Shown here one piece after another: positions 8,615 through 17,279 of a stretch of 64,000 nucleotides of DNA. Origin of the DNA: Litoribacillus peritrichatus (GTDB lineage: Bacteria; Pseudomonadota; Gammaproteobacteria; Pseudomonadales; Litoribrevibacteraceae); the NCBI RefSeq assembly GCF_039537985.1, contig NZ_BAABBN010000004.1, forward strand, positions 1,612,001-1,676,000. Reading direction: 5' to 3'. A model generated the notes under the pieces. It saw only the letters and a list, made by a program, of their open reading frames with translations. It did no database searches and was not told the DNA's origin. The position numbers and the translations under genes were made by a program. Positions within the stretch are counted from its first letter, which is position 1. Every line of letters starts with the position of its first letter.

Positions 8615-8927
8615 TTATTTACACTTCAAATATTTAGACACCTAAACATTTTAACAGCATAAATTATTATTTAAAGATAAAAACGCACAAATTCTGGGCA
8701 ATAAATGAATATTTTCAGGAAATTACCCCGCAACCATGCAAAAAATACTTAGAACTATAAACTTTGACATCAAAATAAATTAACATCACTCAAGTAGTTT
8801 TAGTTCAAGCACAGCCCCTATAAGCCAATAAACAACCGGAAAAGCGACATACTCCACCATATCCGCCGAATTCATTACTGGCTTTTTGATTAACAATTAA
8901 TGATGCTAAGATGGAAACGAACTACAG
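8615..8927. promoter_or_regulatory. ectA-ectR divergent control region
   Basis: This 313-base AT-rich gap separates the divergent ectA and ectR starts. It holds the palindrome at 8628-8651. A TAAAAT hexamer on the minus strand (8648-8653) could be the -10 box for ectA; it overlaps the outer edge of the palindrome, but I see no convincing -35 box at the right distance. No coding sequence or second strong palindrome was found. A promoter for ectR must also lie here but could not be assigned. Confidence 0.55.
8628..8651. promoter_or_regulatory. Putative EctR operator palindrome
   Basis: AAATATTTAG and CTAAACATTT are inverted arms (9 of 10 positions match) separated by ACAC. Read as 8-bp half-sites with a 2-bp spacer it gives TATTTAGA-CA-CCTAAACA. 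From memory, this closely resembles the EctR site described in Methylomicrobium alcaliphilum (TATTTAGT-GT-ACTATATA), which also overlaps the ectA promoter -10. MarR-type dimers bind such sites. Binding here is inferred. Confidence 0.65.
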
Positions 8928-9470
8928 ATGCAACCACCAATTTTTGAGAGAGAAATATTGAACAACGCAGATGAAGTATTAGTTGCTTTACGTCGGGTCA
9001 TTCGAGCAACTGACTTACACTCAAAGTACCTATCCAAGACCACAGGCCTTACCGCTCCTCAAATACTTTTATTACAGTCGATAAGAGATAAAGGTCAAGT
9101 GACTATTGGTGAATTGGCTGCAGAAGTCAGTCTGAGCCAGGCAACGGTAACCACCATTTTAGACCGACTGGAAAAGCGCGACTTAATCTACCGCGAGCGC
9201 TCGTCCACAGATAAAAGAAAAGTCCATGCATTCCTGACAGAATCCGGAACAGAAACACTCAGAGACGCACCAACGCCGCTCCAGGATCAATTCACCCGAC
9301 AGTTCAACGACCTTCAGGACTGGGAACAAACCATGATCATTGCATCTCTGCAGCGTGTAGCTCAAATGATGGATGCTCAGCACATTGATGCATCACCCGT
9401 ATTGGATGTAGGCATTTTGGACAGACAAACGAATACCTCGGAAGAAAACCAGGTATACAAGAACAAATAA
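8928..9470 (+). CDS. ectR: MarR-family regulator of ectoine genes (EctR-like)
   Basis: This 180-residue MarR-type winged-helix protein has a helical dimerisation N-terminus, a DNA-recognition region around residues 58-82 (GQVTIGELAAEVSLSQATVTTILDRLEKR) and a wing containing D-K-R-K-V-H-A-F-L-T. The family member EctR represses ectABC-ask in methylotrophic and other halophilic bacteria. Here the gene is divergent from ectA with a matching palindrome between them, which supports the same role. The ATG at 8928 has no strong ribosome site; a TTG a few codons later, preceded by GAGAG, is an alternative. A hairpin follows its stop. Confidence 0.88.
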   Translation: MQPPIFEREILNNADEVLVALRRVIRATDLHSKYLSKTTGLTAPQILLLQSIRDKGQVTIGELAAEVSLSQATVTTILDRLEKRDLIYRERSSTDKRKVHAFLTESGTETLRDAPTPLQDQFTRQFNDLQDWEQTMIIASLQRVAQMMDAQHIDASPVLDVGILDRQTNTSEENQVYKNK

Positions 9471-9478
9471 AAAAGTAA

Positions 9479-9502
9479 TGCGCCTTTAGGAATAAAGGCG
9501 CA
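9479..9502 (-). terminator. Hairpin terminator between convergent genes
   Basis: TGCGCCTTTA and TAAAGGCGCA form a 10-bp perfect stem with a GGAA loop. On the minus strand it is followed by TTACTTTTTT, so it mainly serves the small secreted-protein gene; it also lies directly after ectR. Confidence 0.75.
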
Positions 9503-9513
9503 AGTTAATCAAG

Positions 9514-9822
9514 TTAATTAGCGCTGCCGATCGTAGTATCGACCACTGAAGTACACTCATAACCCCAGGTTGCCTGCTTTTCTGCGAACGCTTTCGCTTT
9601 CTCTTCGCAATAGCCCTCTTCCGACTGAGCATTCCATAAAGTAGTCATACCTGAAGACTTCTCATAAACCACTTCACACGGAACCGGTGAACCAGGCTCA
9701 GTATAAACAACGCTGATTTTCCGCTCATCCGCGCCATTAATACACACGTAAGATTCTCCCGCTGTAGCCGCACCTGAAACAGCCAAAGCAACACCTAACA
9801 CAACCCCTTTTAAACTTAACAT
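9514..9822 (-). CDS. Small secreted cysteine-containing protein of unknown function
   Basis: This 102-residue protein has a classical signal peptide (MLSLKGVVLGVALAVSGAATA, cleavage probably before GES) and a mature domain of about 80 residues with four cysteines (YVC, PVPC, GYC, YEC) that could form two disulfides in the periplasm. I do not recognise a named family, although similar short C-N-G-x-x-E-R-K-I proteins are common in marine gammaproteobacteria. An ATG two codons upstream (9828) directly abuts the AAGGA ribosome site, so the ATG at 9822, six bases further, is the better start. It is flanked by terminators and appears monocistronic. Confidence 0.7.
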   Translation of the reverse strand: MLSLKGVVLGVALAVSGAATAGESYVCINGADERKISVVYTEPGSPVPCEVVYEKSSGMTTLWNAQSEEGYCEEKAKAFAEKQATWGYECTSVVDTTIGSAN

Positions 9823-9917
9823 TATCATTCCTTAAAAATTTGAGAATTACAGCGTAAGACTATAGAACTGCACAGCAAACAGATCAAAAATAGTCTTAAG
9901 AATTTTGAACCAGGCAC

Positions 9918-9947
9918 AAAAAAGCACAGCCTAAGCTGTGCTTTTTT
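9918..9947. terminator. Intrinsic terminator after the YebC-family gene
   Basis: AAAAAAGCACAGC, a CTAA loop and GCTGTGCTTTTTT make a perfect stem with A/T tracts. It lies 19 bases downstream of the minus-strand yebC-like stop and could work in both directions. Confidence 0.88.
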
Positions 9948-9965
9948 AGCATAACGCCGATTTAA

Positions 9966-10685
9966 TTAAACAAATTCGGCATTATGATAAACATTCTGAA
10001 CGTCTTCACAGTCGTTCAACAAATCAACGAATTTATCAAACACTTCGCGATCTTCACCAGAAATCTCTGCTGTCACCTGCGGAAGAAAAGTAATTTCGTC
10101 CATTTCGAAGTCAATACCTTCAAACGCAGCCTCAAGCGCAACTTTCGTTTGATGATGTTCATTCGGCGGAACCATAACAGTAATCATGCCGTCTTCACTT
10201 TCGATCTCTGTTACATCGATGTCTTCCATCATCAATGCCTCAAGCACCGCATCTTCATCCGAGCCCTTAAAAGCAAATACGGCCAAATGATCAAACAAGT
10301 GAGAAACCGCACCTTGAGCACCAATCTTCGCTTTCGCCTTGTTAAAACAAGTACGAACATCACCAAAAGTACGATTATTGTTATCTGTTAAACAATCAAC
10401 AATCACCATGGTATTGCCAGGGCCAAAACCTTCATAACGGGCAACAACGTAATCTTCACCTGCACCGCCTTTTGCTTTCTCAATCGCCTTTTCAATAACG
10501 TGTCCAGGCACCTGATCTTTCTTTGCCTTATCAATCATCCGGCGCAGAGAAAGGTTACCATCCGGATCAATACCACCGTTCTTAGCACAAACGTATATTT
10601 CCTTACCGTACTTAGAATACAGCTTGGTTTTCATGCCGGCTGTTTTAGCCATTGACTCTTTTCGGTTTTGAAACGCTCTGCCCAT
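9966..10685 (-). CDS. YebC/PmpR-family transcriptional or translational regulator
   Basis: This 239-residue protein belongs to the YebC/TACO1 family: it begins MGRAFQNRKESMAKTAGMKTKLYSKYGKEIY and contains N-L-S-L-R-R-M-I-D-K-A-K, VPGHVIEKAIEKAKGG, YEGFGPGN and the acidic C-terminal part (DREVFDKFVDLLNDCEDVQNVYHNAEF). YebC-type proteins bind DNA or associate with ribosomes; some relieve stalling at proline stretches. The MGRAFQNRK start is typical of the YeeN-like subgroup rather than of the ruvC-linked YebC. It stands alone with its own terminator. Confidence 0.92.
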   Translation of the reverse strand: MGRAFQNRKESMAKTAGMKTKLYSKYGKEIYVCAKNGGIDPDGNLSLRRMIDKAKKDQVPGHVIEKAIEKAKGGAGEDYVVARYEGFGPGNTMVIVDCLTDNNNRTFGDVRTCFNKAKAKIGAQGAVSHLFDHLAVFAFKGSDEDAVLEALMMEDIDVTEIESEDGMITVMVPPNEHHQTKVALEAAFEGIDFEMDEITFLPQVTAEISGEDREVFDKFVDLLNDCEDVQNVYHNAEFV

Positions 10686-10851
10686 CGGTTCTACTCTTAT
10701 CTAAACTTGGTGATTTAAAAAGCGTCTATTTTAATCCGTGTTAAGTCTAAGTTTCCAGAATTTATTTTCACCATACCTTTCGACACTGACATTCAACACA
10801 CAAAATGCAATAATGCCGCGCAAAATTTCATCAAAAAGGACTTTGATTTTA

Positions 10852-11685
10852 ATGACCCCTATTCTACGCGTCATCATCAGTACGATAACTGCCATTGCCT
10901 TTTACACATCACCGATCGCAAACGCTCAATTATCCAAAGAAAAAGCAGAAGAACTCTCTGCCAGCATTTATCTAAATTATCAGGTGCTAGCAACCAAGCT
11001 ACTGCAAAACCAAGCACTTGATCGCTACGCCATGTTTGCCCCCACCCGCAAAATGCGTAAAGCTCGAAAAGACCTTCTGAATAAAATAAACCCAGACGAG
11101 CTGTATATTCACATATTTGACTCCATCAGCAATCATATTGAACCAGAAGATGCAGATAAACTGATTGAGTACGGAAAAACACTGGCTTACCGCAAGCTCT
11201 TGAAAAAACAGCTGTATATGGCCACCGACGAAGGATATAAAGTCACCAAGAAAATCCAGGCAAAATACGGCCTGGGGTTGTTTGAACCAAAACCGGAGCT
11301 CTTTCAAATCATCAACGAAAACAAAAGTTGCGACGCTCCAGATCAAAAAAAATTCGAATCCAGCCAAATCGTTATGCTGCATTTCTTTTGGCTATATAAT
11401 CTGGAAGCCGGAAAAGCCTACCCTCGGTTTAAGCAACCCGCTGAAATGTTTAAAAATAATTTCCAGAAATACTTGCAAGATAAAGAAAAAGCACAAGAAA
11501 ACTGCAAATACGCCCAGTTTGTCAAATACCTGAGTATGGAATCTTTGTCCATTGAAGAAATCAACGCCTCAAATCAAGAGGCCGAAAAGGATTATATAAA
11601 AAACTACAGCAAAGCCTATCACTTAGGAATAATAAACTATTTCAAGACGTTAGCAGACGAACCGCTGGAACCCACCAATACATAG
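10852..11685 (+). CDS. Secreted protein of unknown function
   Basis: This is a 277-residue protein from the ATG at 10852, with a signal peptide (MTPILRVIISTITAIAF.., cleavage probably after ..SPIANA before QLSKEKAEEL). The mature part is largely helical and lysine/glutamate-rich, has two lysine-rich ends and four scattered aromatic-basic patches, and has no domain I recognise. The frame is open upstream to a GTG at 10738, with an ATG at 10813, but only the 10852 start places the signal peptide at the N-terminus and has AAGGA upstream. The gene is divergent from the YebC-family gene. A periplasmic location is the only safe inference. Confidence 0.7.
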   Translation: MTPILRVIISTITAIAFYTSPIANAQLSKEKAEELSASIYLNYQVLATKLLQNQALDRYAMFAPTRKMRKARKDLLNKINPDELYIHIFDSISNHIEPEDADKLIEYGKTLAYRKLLKKQLYMATDEGYKVTKKIQAKYGLGLFEPKPELFQIINENKSCDAPDQKKFESSQIVMLHFFWLYNLEAGKAYPRFKQPAEMFKNNFQKYLQDKEKAQENCKYAQFVKYLSMESLSIEEINASNQEAEKDYIKNYSKAYHLGIINYFKTLADEPLEPTNT

Positions 11686-11949
11686 CGCGACTTACATAGA
11701 CTGCAGTCACACGAACTATGCCTGCTGCTGACTTCTGCGTCACAAATATAATAAATTGCTTCGTTACTCGTTGCTCCTCCGGCCTATTCCATACAAAAAC
11801 AATGGGCGACCACCACTGAATCTGAGTGTGACGCGTCTTCCTGCATGTATTGCCTAAAGGCTTTCGCCGAACGAAAGGTTATGACGTATTACACTGCAAT
11901 GACAATCCTCATCATTGATGACCTCAATTCATGCTTGTAAATCTGTTAA

Positions 11950-12561
11950 TTAGCTTCGAGGTGGATAAACGCCAACATACGCCATACTGTAATTCATTGC
12001 CAGTACTGGCTGTATGATCGAAAAAGCTTCCGATCCTCCATTATTGTTAACCGTTACAACACCGTTGCCTCCACCGCCGGATACGCCACCAAGTTCAACG
12101 GTACCTGTACCTGCGTCCGGACGATAAAGGTCAATTCCTGGTAGTCTGCCATTTTTATTTACAGCCAAATAACTTCCTGTAGCAGGTATATTTTCGTTTG
12201 CTGTGTCCGTAGAAGCATAAACTACGGCTGCAGAGCCCCCACTGGTCGCCGTGAACGTTGCTGTGTGACTGTGGGCGGCCAGTTCAAGAACTGTAAGCGT
12301 GTGTGATTCTGCCCCGGCTCGTGTCCCCATCCTCCAATCAAACGCACTACCGGGATGCCGACCTTTACTCATTGCGGCCCTTCCGCGCAAATCGGGTAGA
12401 GCAAAGGTTGTTCTACCGTCACCACCATACATAGTGCCCAATAAAGAGAATAAAGTAGAATAGCTAGCGATACTAAGCAAAGAGCCATTACATAGAAACC
12501 AACCTCTTGGATTAAAATTAAAACTGAACAACCCTACTTCACCCATAAAAGGATCTGCCAT
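11950..12561 (-). CDS. Phage-tail-collar-domain protein (microcystin-dependent-protein-like), copy 1
   Basis: This 203-residue protein has an N-terminal tail-collar domain: GEVGLFSFNFNPRGWFLCNG near residues 7-26, then LFSLLGTMYGGDGRTTFALPDLRGR. The region after residue 80 is rich in serine, threonine and glycine and ends in a NNNGGSEAFSIIQPVLAMNYSMA motif. The family occurs in phage tail fibres and, as chromosomal tandem sets, as bacterial microcystin-dependent (Mdp-like) proteins of unknown function; they have no signal peptide. No head, portal or tail-assembly genes are near, so this is not a prophage remnant in the usual sense. It starts after AAGGAGAACGTT and is the last gene of a five-gene minus-strand run. 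Confidence 0.85.
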   Translation of the reverse strand: MADPFMGEVGLFSFNFNPRGWFLCNGSLLSIASYSTLFSLLGTMYGGDGRTTFALPDLRGRAAMSKGRHPGSAFDWRMGTRAGAESHTLTVLELAAHSHTATFTATSGGSAAVVYASTDTANENIPATGSYLAVNKNGRLPGIDLYRPDAGTGTVELGGVSGGGGNGVVTVNNNGGSEAFSIIQPVLAMNYSMAYVGVYPPRS

Positions 12562-12634
12562 AACGTTCTCCTTAACATCAATTTATTGCATCAAAATTTA
12601 CTAAAAATTTAGGTTTATGTAGACACTAAATAAA

Positions 12635-13231
12635 CTAGTTACGAGAAGGAAATAGTCCCTTCAACGCAATGCTGTAGTTCATTATCAGTGTCGTCTGTAA
12701 AATGTTAAATGGCTGACTATTTCCTGAAGAACCGACAGTGACATTGCCTTTTGTGGCACCCGATCCGCCACTGACACCGCCCAAAGAAACCGCATCAGTT
12801 GCACTTCCTGTCTGAAAAATAGCTTTCTCCGGGTTGCCCGCAAGATAGCTACCTTCACCAGGAACATTCTCAGTTGCAGCCGAAGTGGATACCTCCCATT
12901 TAACCGGACCTCCGGAGGCGCTGTAACTAGCCAAGTGAGCATGCCACCCCAGCTCAGCTAGCTTCATAGTGTGCGTTTCGCTACCTTTGGTGTTTCCCAC
13001 TTTCCAATCAAATTGACTGCCAGGAAACCGACCTTGAGAGAGTGCCATTTTTCCGCGCAAATCGGGTAAAGCAAAGGTTGTTCGACCATCACCACCATAG
13101 AAGGTACCAATCAAAGAAAAAAGAGCCTGATTACTACTGATGGATAATAGCTGTCCTTCGCACAGAGCCCAATTTTCCTGCGCAAAACCAAAGCCTTTAA
13201 GACCGACCTGGCCAAGAAAAGGTTCTGACAT
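12635..13231 (-). CDS. Phage-tail-collar-domain protein, copy 2
   Basis: This 198-residue paralogue of the neighbouring collar protein has the same order: GQVGLKGFGFAQENWALCEG, LFSLIGTFYGGDGRTTFALPDLRGK, GRFPGSQFDWKVG, a variable serine/glycine-rich middle, and a conserved QPFNILQTTLIMNYSIALKGLFPSRN end. The two proteins align over their whole length and differ most in the middle, as expected of duplicated fibre-like proteins that form trimers. It starts after AAAGGAGTGAGTT and follows the formyltransferase-like gene by 29 bases, so it is probably in the same transcript. Confidence 0.85.
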   Translation of the reverse strand: MSEPFLGQVGLKGFGFAQENWALCEGQLLSISSNQALFSLIGTFYGGDGRTTFALPDLRGKMALSQGRFPGSQFDWKVGNTKGSETHTMKLAELGWHAHLASYSASGGPVKWEVSTSAATENVPGEGSYLAGNPEKAIFQTGSATDAVSLGGVSGGSGATKGNVTVGSSGNSQPFNILQTTLIMNYSIALKGLFPSRN

Positions 13232-13260
13232 AACTCACTCCTTTGTAATAATATTTCAAG

Positions 13261-14238
13261 TTAAGGACGGCCAGAAACCGTACTAAATTCCATTCCAGCG
13301 TTAATTTGAAATCGTTCCGCAAAACTTAGTCCGCTGAAAACACCATCGGCACCCGACAACACATCCAACTTTACAGCACCTTGATGGGTAGCCACTATCA
13401 CGCCTTCAGGTTCACCAATATGGCAGATAGTGCCGGGGTTCACGCCATAAGTCGGATGCACCACTGGCGTGGCTTGTAATAAATTAATGGGTGTTTGTCC
13501 CAATAACAGCACGCATCCACCGAATTGAGCATTACCTGCACGCGCCATGTTCGCTATTTGTTGGCTGTTCATGCTCGACCAATCAACATAAAGATCTGTT
13601 TGTTCTGGTAAAGGGGCTGACGAGGATTCTCCACTCAGAGAATTAAACTCAAGCGCTCCCTGGACTTCCTGCAGGTGTTCAATAAACTGCCCGATAAACA
13701 ATGGCAGCTGCTGTGCCACACGGTTTTCCAAGCTCTGGTAGGTATCCAAAGGGTCGATTGTTAAGGATTGCTGCATTGCAATGCCGCCCTCATCCTCATC
13801 ACTGACAGCCTCTACTTTTTGTATGGCAAGTGTGGTTTCAACCTCACCATTTCGAATCTGCCAATAAAGCGGTTGTGGACCTTTGTATTTAGGAAGCGGG
13901 GCCACATGAACATGAAAAGCACCCAAATGGAGCTGATCAAGCAAAGAAGCGTCGAAAGAAAGTGGAAAACTAAAGGCCAGGCCTAAATCTGCTTCCCAGC
14001 GTTGTAACTGCGTTGGGATCTCTACTGTTTCAGCGGAGTCATATTTGACATAGGTTAAGCCGTTATGATGAAGCCAGCTCTCCAACTGATACTGTGCAGG
14101 ATCAAGTTGTCCGGTAATAATTACTCCAGCCAACCGGCCTTGTTGTGCTAACTGATTTATCGTGGGAATCGCCACCGTATTCGTAGCAAAAACCACCACT
14201 TTAAGAGGCAAATTGCGAAGGTGGTTCGTTTTATCCAT
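13261..14238 (-). CDS. Formyltransferase-like protein with an altered catalytic site
   Basis: This 325-residue protein is laid out like methionyl-tRNA formyltransferase. An N-terminal Rossmann-type formyl_trans domain (LKVVVFATNTVAIPTINQLA at the start; HVHVAPLPKYKGPQPLYWQI in the core) is followed by a C-terminal part containing NPGTICHIGEPEGVIVATHQGAVKL, which resembles the Fmt_C domain. In true family enzymes the core reads N-x-H-x-S-L-L-P and a D-T-G follows. Here the Asn is His (F-H-V-H), the His is kept, and D-E-G-G replaces D-T-G. It may therefore have a different reaction or be inactive. The ATG at 14238 overlaps the stop of the upstream methyltransferase-like gene by 8 bases, a sign of coupling. 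It is not the housekeeping fmt gene, since no def or rsmB is near. Confidence 0.72.
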   Translation of the reverse strand: MDKTNHLRNLPLKVVVFATNTVAIPTINQLAQQGRLAGVIITGQLDPAQYQLESWLHHNGLTYVKYDSAETVEIPTQLQRWEADLGLAFSFPLSFDASLLDQLHLGAFHVHVAPLPKYKGPQPLYWQIRNGEVETTLAIQKVEAVSDEDEGGIAMQQSLTIDPLDTYQSLENRVAQQLPLFIGQFIEHLQEVQGALEFNSLSGESSSAPLPEQTDLYVDWSSMNSQQIANMARAGNAQFGGCVLLLGQTPINLLQATPVVHPTYGVNPGTICHIGEPEGVIVATHQGAVKLDVLSGADGVFSGLSFAERFQINAGMEFSTVSGRP

Positions 14239-15535
14239 TGTTCGCATTCCCGTTGGCAAGCGTAGCTAAAAAGCCAGGTAGTCCATTCAAACGATAATAG
14301 AACTTCAACTTATCGCCGCTTCTTACAACTAAGTCACCGGGTTTAGATTCACTCGGTTCAAAATTAATAAACACCTGTAAATCTGCCAACGGATGGGTGA
14401 TTCCCGAATCATACTCACCGATTAACTCCTGTTCATCGGGATGAATCCTTGTACAAATGAGTAGCAGAGGCTCTCCTTCTTGCTCTTTCAGTGCCGGAAT
14501 AACAACTTCACCACATTCTATCAACGTGAAATGTTCATCCAGCTTATGCTCTGGCAAATCACGTAAGCTGGCTGGCGTCAGACGCAAAATTTCACCCAGC
14601 TCCACTCTTTCGTTAATCACGTCCTTGAGCATATTCGCTTCACATACGGCAGTTTTCCTGTTTTGCCATTGTTCCACATACTCCCGCTGTCCAGTATTGA
14701 TCACAGCGCTCAGGCTGATTTGCTGTGGAATATAAATTCCGTTAGGTTGCATCAATCCAGCAAAATGACGGGCAATAGCCAAATGACCTTCACGACTGAA
14801 GCCATGTTGCATGGCCTCCAATACCACAATATTGAACGGCTTTGAGGGATGGTAATCGCAAGCATCCAGGCAGAGAACTTCATCAATAAATCCTGATATT
14901 TTCATTTTCTGAACGAGCATCTGCAAGCTGGCTACTGCGCCCTGCTGCATATCGATCAAAGTAATACGCAGATCATTTTCATCATACAATCCACATTCCT
15001 GATAATACGCAATGAGCGGTAACAACAATGGAGCAAAAGGGCCACAGGCAGGATAGGCGATGTGCAGTGGGCCGTCATTTTGGTGAACCGAATTTACGAT
15101 GGCCCGATTAACAGCCCGCATATATGCACGCACTCGCAAACTGTCCTTTTGTGTCGTAACACAATGGTCAGGAGACATGACCAAACCATTTTTGCCAATG
15201 AATTGCCGTTTACGAGCAGCAGGATCGATATCAGCGCTTACATAGAGTTCATGCAGCTGGTCAAATAACGACTCCAGCTTCAAGTCTAATGTACTTCTAT
15301 CTAAGGTATTTGGGCTCAGAATTTCTTCAACAGCGGCTATCAGACTTTCTGAAAGCCCCACCTGCTCAGTGTCGGGTTTTGGCTCCGGGGGAACAGGCAT
15401 GTTCTGGCTTAATTGTCGGCGCAACAATTCATTTAGTGATGAAGTAATCGCTGCACTTTCTGTTGTGCATATAGCAGGAGACGTACTGTCAGCGAGTGCA
15501 TCCGCTAAGAGCGTTTCCGTTTTATATTTATCCAT
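14231..15535 (-). CDS. SAM-dependent methyltransferase-like protein
   Basis: This 434-residue cytosolic protein has a helical N-terminal ~150 residues and a central Rossmann-like segment: I-A-Y-P-A-C-G-P-F-A-P-L-L-L-P-L (a motif I-like glycine loop), ITLIDMQQGAVASLQML (an acidic end of strand 2) and FNIVVLEAMQHGFSREGHLAIARHFAGLMQPNGIYIPQ. These resemble class I methyltransferases of the protein-arginine-methyltransferase type, where a glutamate/methionine pair (here LEAMQ) is at the active site. A C-terminal beta-rich region follows. It is the likely first gene of an operon with the formyltransferase-like and collar genes. The substrate is unknown; modification of a neighbouring gene product is a speculation from position. 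Confidence 0.6.
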   Translation of the reverse strand: MDKYKTETLLADALADSTSPAICTTESAAITSSLNELLRRQLSQNMPVPPEPKPDTEQVGLSESLIAAVEEILSPNTLDRSTLDLKLESLFDQLHELYVSADIDPAARKRQFIGKNGLVMSPDHCVTTQKDSLRVRAYMRAVNRAIVNSVHQNDGPLHIAYPACGPFAPLLLPLIAYYQECGLYDENDLRITLIDMQQGAVASLQMLVQKMKISGFIDEVLCLDACDYHPSKPFNIVVLEAMQHGFSREGHLAIARHFAGLMQPNGIYIPQQISLSAVINTGQREYVEQWQNRKTAVCEANMLKDVINERVELGEILRLTPASLRDLPEHKLDEHFTLIECGEVVIPALKEQEGEPLLLICTRIHPDEQELIGEYDSGITHPLADLQVFINFEPSESKPGDLVVRSGDKLKFYYRLNGLPGFLATLANGNANNG

Positions 15536-15665
15536 TCCGTTTCATCCGTGATAGTTCTTTTTTCGGTCTAAGCCAGCATTAATACGCTGCCACTGATTCA
15601 ATTAGTTTGTTCTCTGTTGTTCTGTAAATTCAATTCTCAAATAACCCAAAGAATGAGACTCTGTG

Positions 15666-16172
15666 TTATGAATTGTTTGGGTCATACTCCATATAAAGGT
15701 GGCTTCCATTTCGCCCTATTTGTTCAAACCCCAATTTTAAATAGAGGTTCAATGCTGGATTTTCAGGCAGTACATGTAATAATACTTTCGCCAATATGTC
15801 ATCAGCTCGCTGCATTAAGCGTTTGATTAAATAGCTACCAACACCACTGTTTCTTAATTCTCGCACCAATGTAATATCTATCAGTCGAATGTCTTTATCA
15901 GACTGCTCGCAATATAGACGACCAACAGCCTCGCCAAAGTACTCTATAACGTTAAAAGCCTCTGGGCCATATACCTCAAAATAATACTTATGTTGTAAGC
16001 TAAACTGTTGTTGAAGAAAAGGAATCAATTGATGCTCGGGCCACCCGCAATTCAAAACTTCGTAGTCCCTGGATGTACAATATAAATCCCTTAAAAAAGG
16101 GATATCCTCTTCCGTGATCAGGCGTTGGCTGAGTGATTCAAGATCAATTTCACTGGAAGTATTCCTTTCCAT
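15666..16172 (-). CDS. GNAT-family N-acetyltransferase
   Basis: This 168-residue GNAT protein begins with a typical beta1-alpha1 region (LITEEDIPFLRDLYCTSRD) and has the CoA-binding area as I-D-I-T-L-V-R-E-L-R-N-S-G-V-G-S-Y-L-I-K-R-L, followed by VLPENPALNLYLKLGFEQIGRNG. The R-x-x-G-x-G-x-x-L core is slightly degenerate (R-N-S-G-V-G). It lies upstream of the methyltransferase-like gene in the same direction, after a 130-base gap. GNAT genes recur next to chromosomal collar-protein sets, which supports a shared pathway, but its substrate cannot be predicted. Confidence 0.82.
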   Translation of the reverse strand: MERNTSSEIDLESLSQRLITEEDIPFLRDLYCTSRDYEVLNCGWPEHQLIPFLQQQFSLQHKYYFEVYGPEAFNVIEYFGEAVGRLYCEQSDKDIRLIDITLVRELRNSGVGSYLIKRLMQRADDILAKVLLHVLPENPALNLYLKLGFEQIGRNGSHLYMEYDPNNS

Positions 16173-16441
16173 TTTTGGTCATCCTTTCCATCCTAATATT
16201 CAGAGAGCTTCTTTTTCAGAAGCGTTTCTGTTTCAAACAACGTTTGATTAACCTCTTCAATCTTCCACAAGTTTATTTTTAAGGTAGCAGACAATTGAAT
16301 ACCTTCCACACTGAAAACAGAATTTATAAATAAATAACCTTCGACACTTAAAAAGTGACAAATATTGCTATTGCGACTATTACTTTATTTTGAAAGTTAC
16401 GAGCGAGCCCAAGTAAAAAGGAAAACACATAAGGAGATACC

Positions 16442-17263
16442 ATGAGCTTCACTCAAATCGCAGAACTTCCAAGCCAAAATCAGAGTTATTCTATTAATGC
16501 CACAACAGTAAAGATAAATGGCTATTCCCCCGTGGTTTATATTATCAAGGACGAAACAGTTCCTGAGCAGATGTACCGTTTTGATGTCGCTGAGAATCAG
16601 TGGCAGCACATTCCGCTGTTTGAGCCTGGTAAAGTGGATGATATTCAGGGTGAATTCAGTGAACGGGTTTGGGTGCTTAAGGGTGGACGTTTGTACTGCT
16701 GGCTGGATGAAGAACAACGCTGGGAAAACCGAAACTACAATCTCGAATCGATTGACCAGATTGCCCTGAGTAAACAAGACTACGAACATGCATTTGTTCA
16801 TGCGGCAGACAATCACATCTATCAACTGAACATAGAGGACAGAGTTTGGGAAGACACGGGGATTGTCGTAGACAATGTACAAGATATCGAATGCACCTGT
16901 GAGCACTTTCAGTCAATACGTTGCTTGCGCCGAAACGGTGACTACCTTCGCTTTGATGATGACAAAAATGCCATCACCATCGAAACCGGAAGAAAACTCG
17001 AACTTGAGGCCGCATCTCGGATTCGCTTGGGAGGCACAGGCTCAGAGCTTGTCAATTTCTTACTGACGAATCAAGACACCCTCTTACGCTATAACGGGAG
17101 GAAGAACCTTTGGGAGTCCATTCCTCTAACCTTCAGCGATAATCTGGCTTTTAAAGATACCAGTTACTTCTACCCTTCGGGCATTGACGTCGCTGGTTAC
17201 AACGGAGAGTGGGTTACCGTTGCCAATAATGACCATCTGTTTATATATGGCTACGCTAGCTAG
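16442..17263 (+). CDS. Beta-propeller-like repeat protein of unknown function
   Basis: This 273-residue protein has no signal peptide. It shows five or six loosely repeated segments of about 45 residues with the pattern Y-R-F-D/L-x-x-x-x-x-x-W-(E/Q)-x-x-(P/G), for example MYRFDVAENQWQHIPL, LYCWLDEEQRWENRN, IYQLNIEDRVWEDTG, YLRFDDDKNAITIE and LLRYNGRKNLWESIPL. Such W-containing repeats are typical of kelch/tectonin-like beta-propellers. It starts after ATAAGGAGATACC and reads towards the giant surface-protein gene, with the two stops 49 bases apart. The role is unknown; a protein- or glycan-binding propeller is inference. Confidence 0.65.
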   Translation: MSFTQIAELPSQNQSYSINATTVKINGYSPVVYIIKDETVPEQMYRFDVAENQWQHIPLFEPGKVDDIQGEFSERVWVLKGGRLYCWLDEEQRWENRNYNLESIDQIALSKQDYEHAFVHAADNHIYQLNIEDRVWEDTGIVVDNVQDIECTCEHFQSIRCLRRNGDYLRFDDDKNAITIETGRKLELEAASRIRLGGTGSELVNFLLTNQDTLLRYNGRKNLWESIPLTFSDNLAFKDTSYFYPSGIDVAGYNGEWVTVANNDHLFIYGYAS

Positions 17264-17279
17264 CGAATAATCACCACCT

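Noticed and set aside
11950..13231. Prophage tail module
   Set aside because: Only collar-domain proteins are present; there are no portal, terminase, capsid, tape-measure, lysis or integrase genes, and the neighbours are chromosomal-type enzymes.
13261..14238. Housekeeping fmt gene
   Set aside because: The catalytic Asn is missing and neither def nor rsmB is adjacent; the gene is coupled to a methyltransferase-like gene instead.
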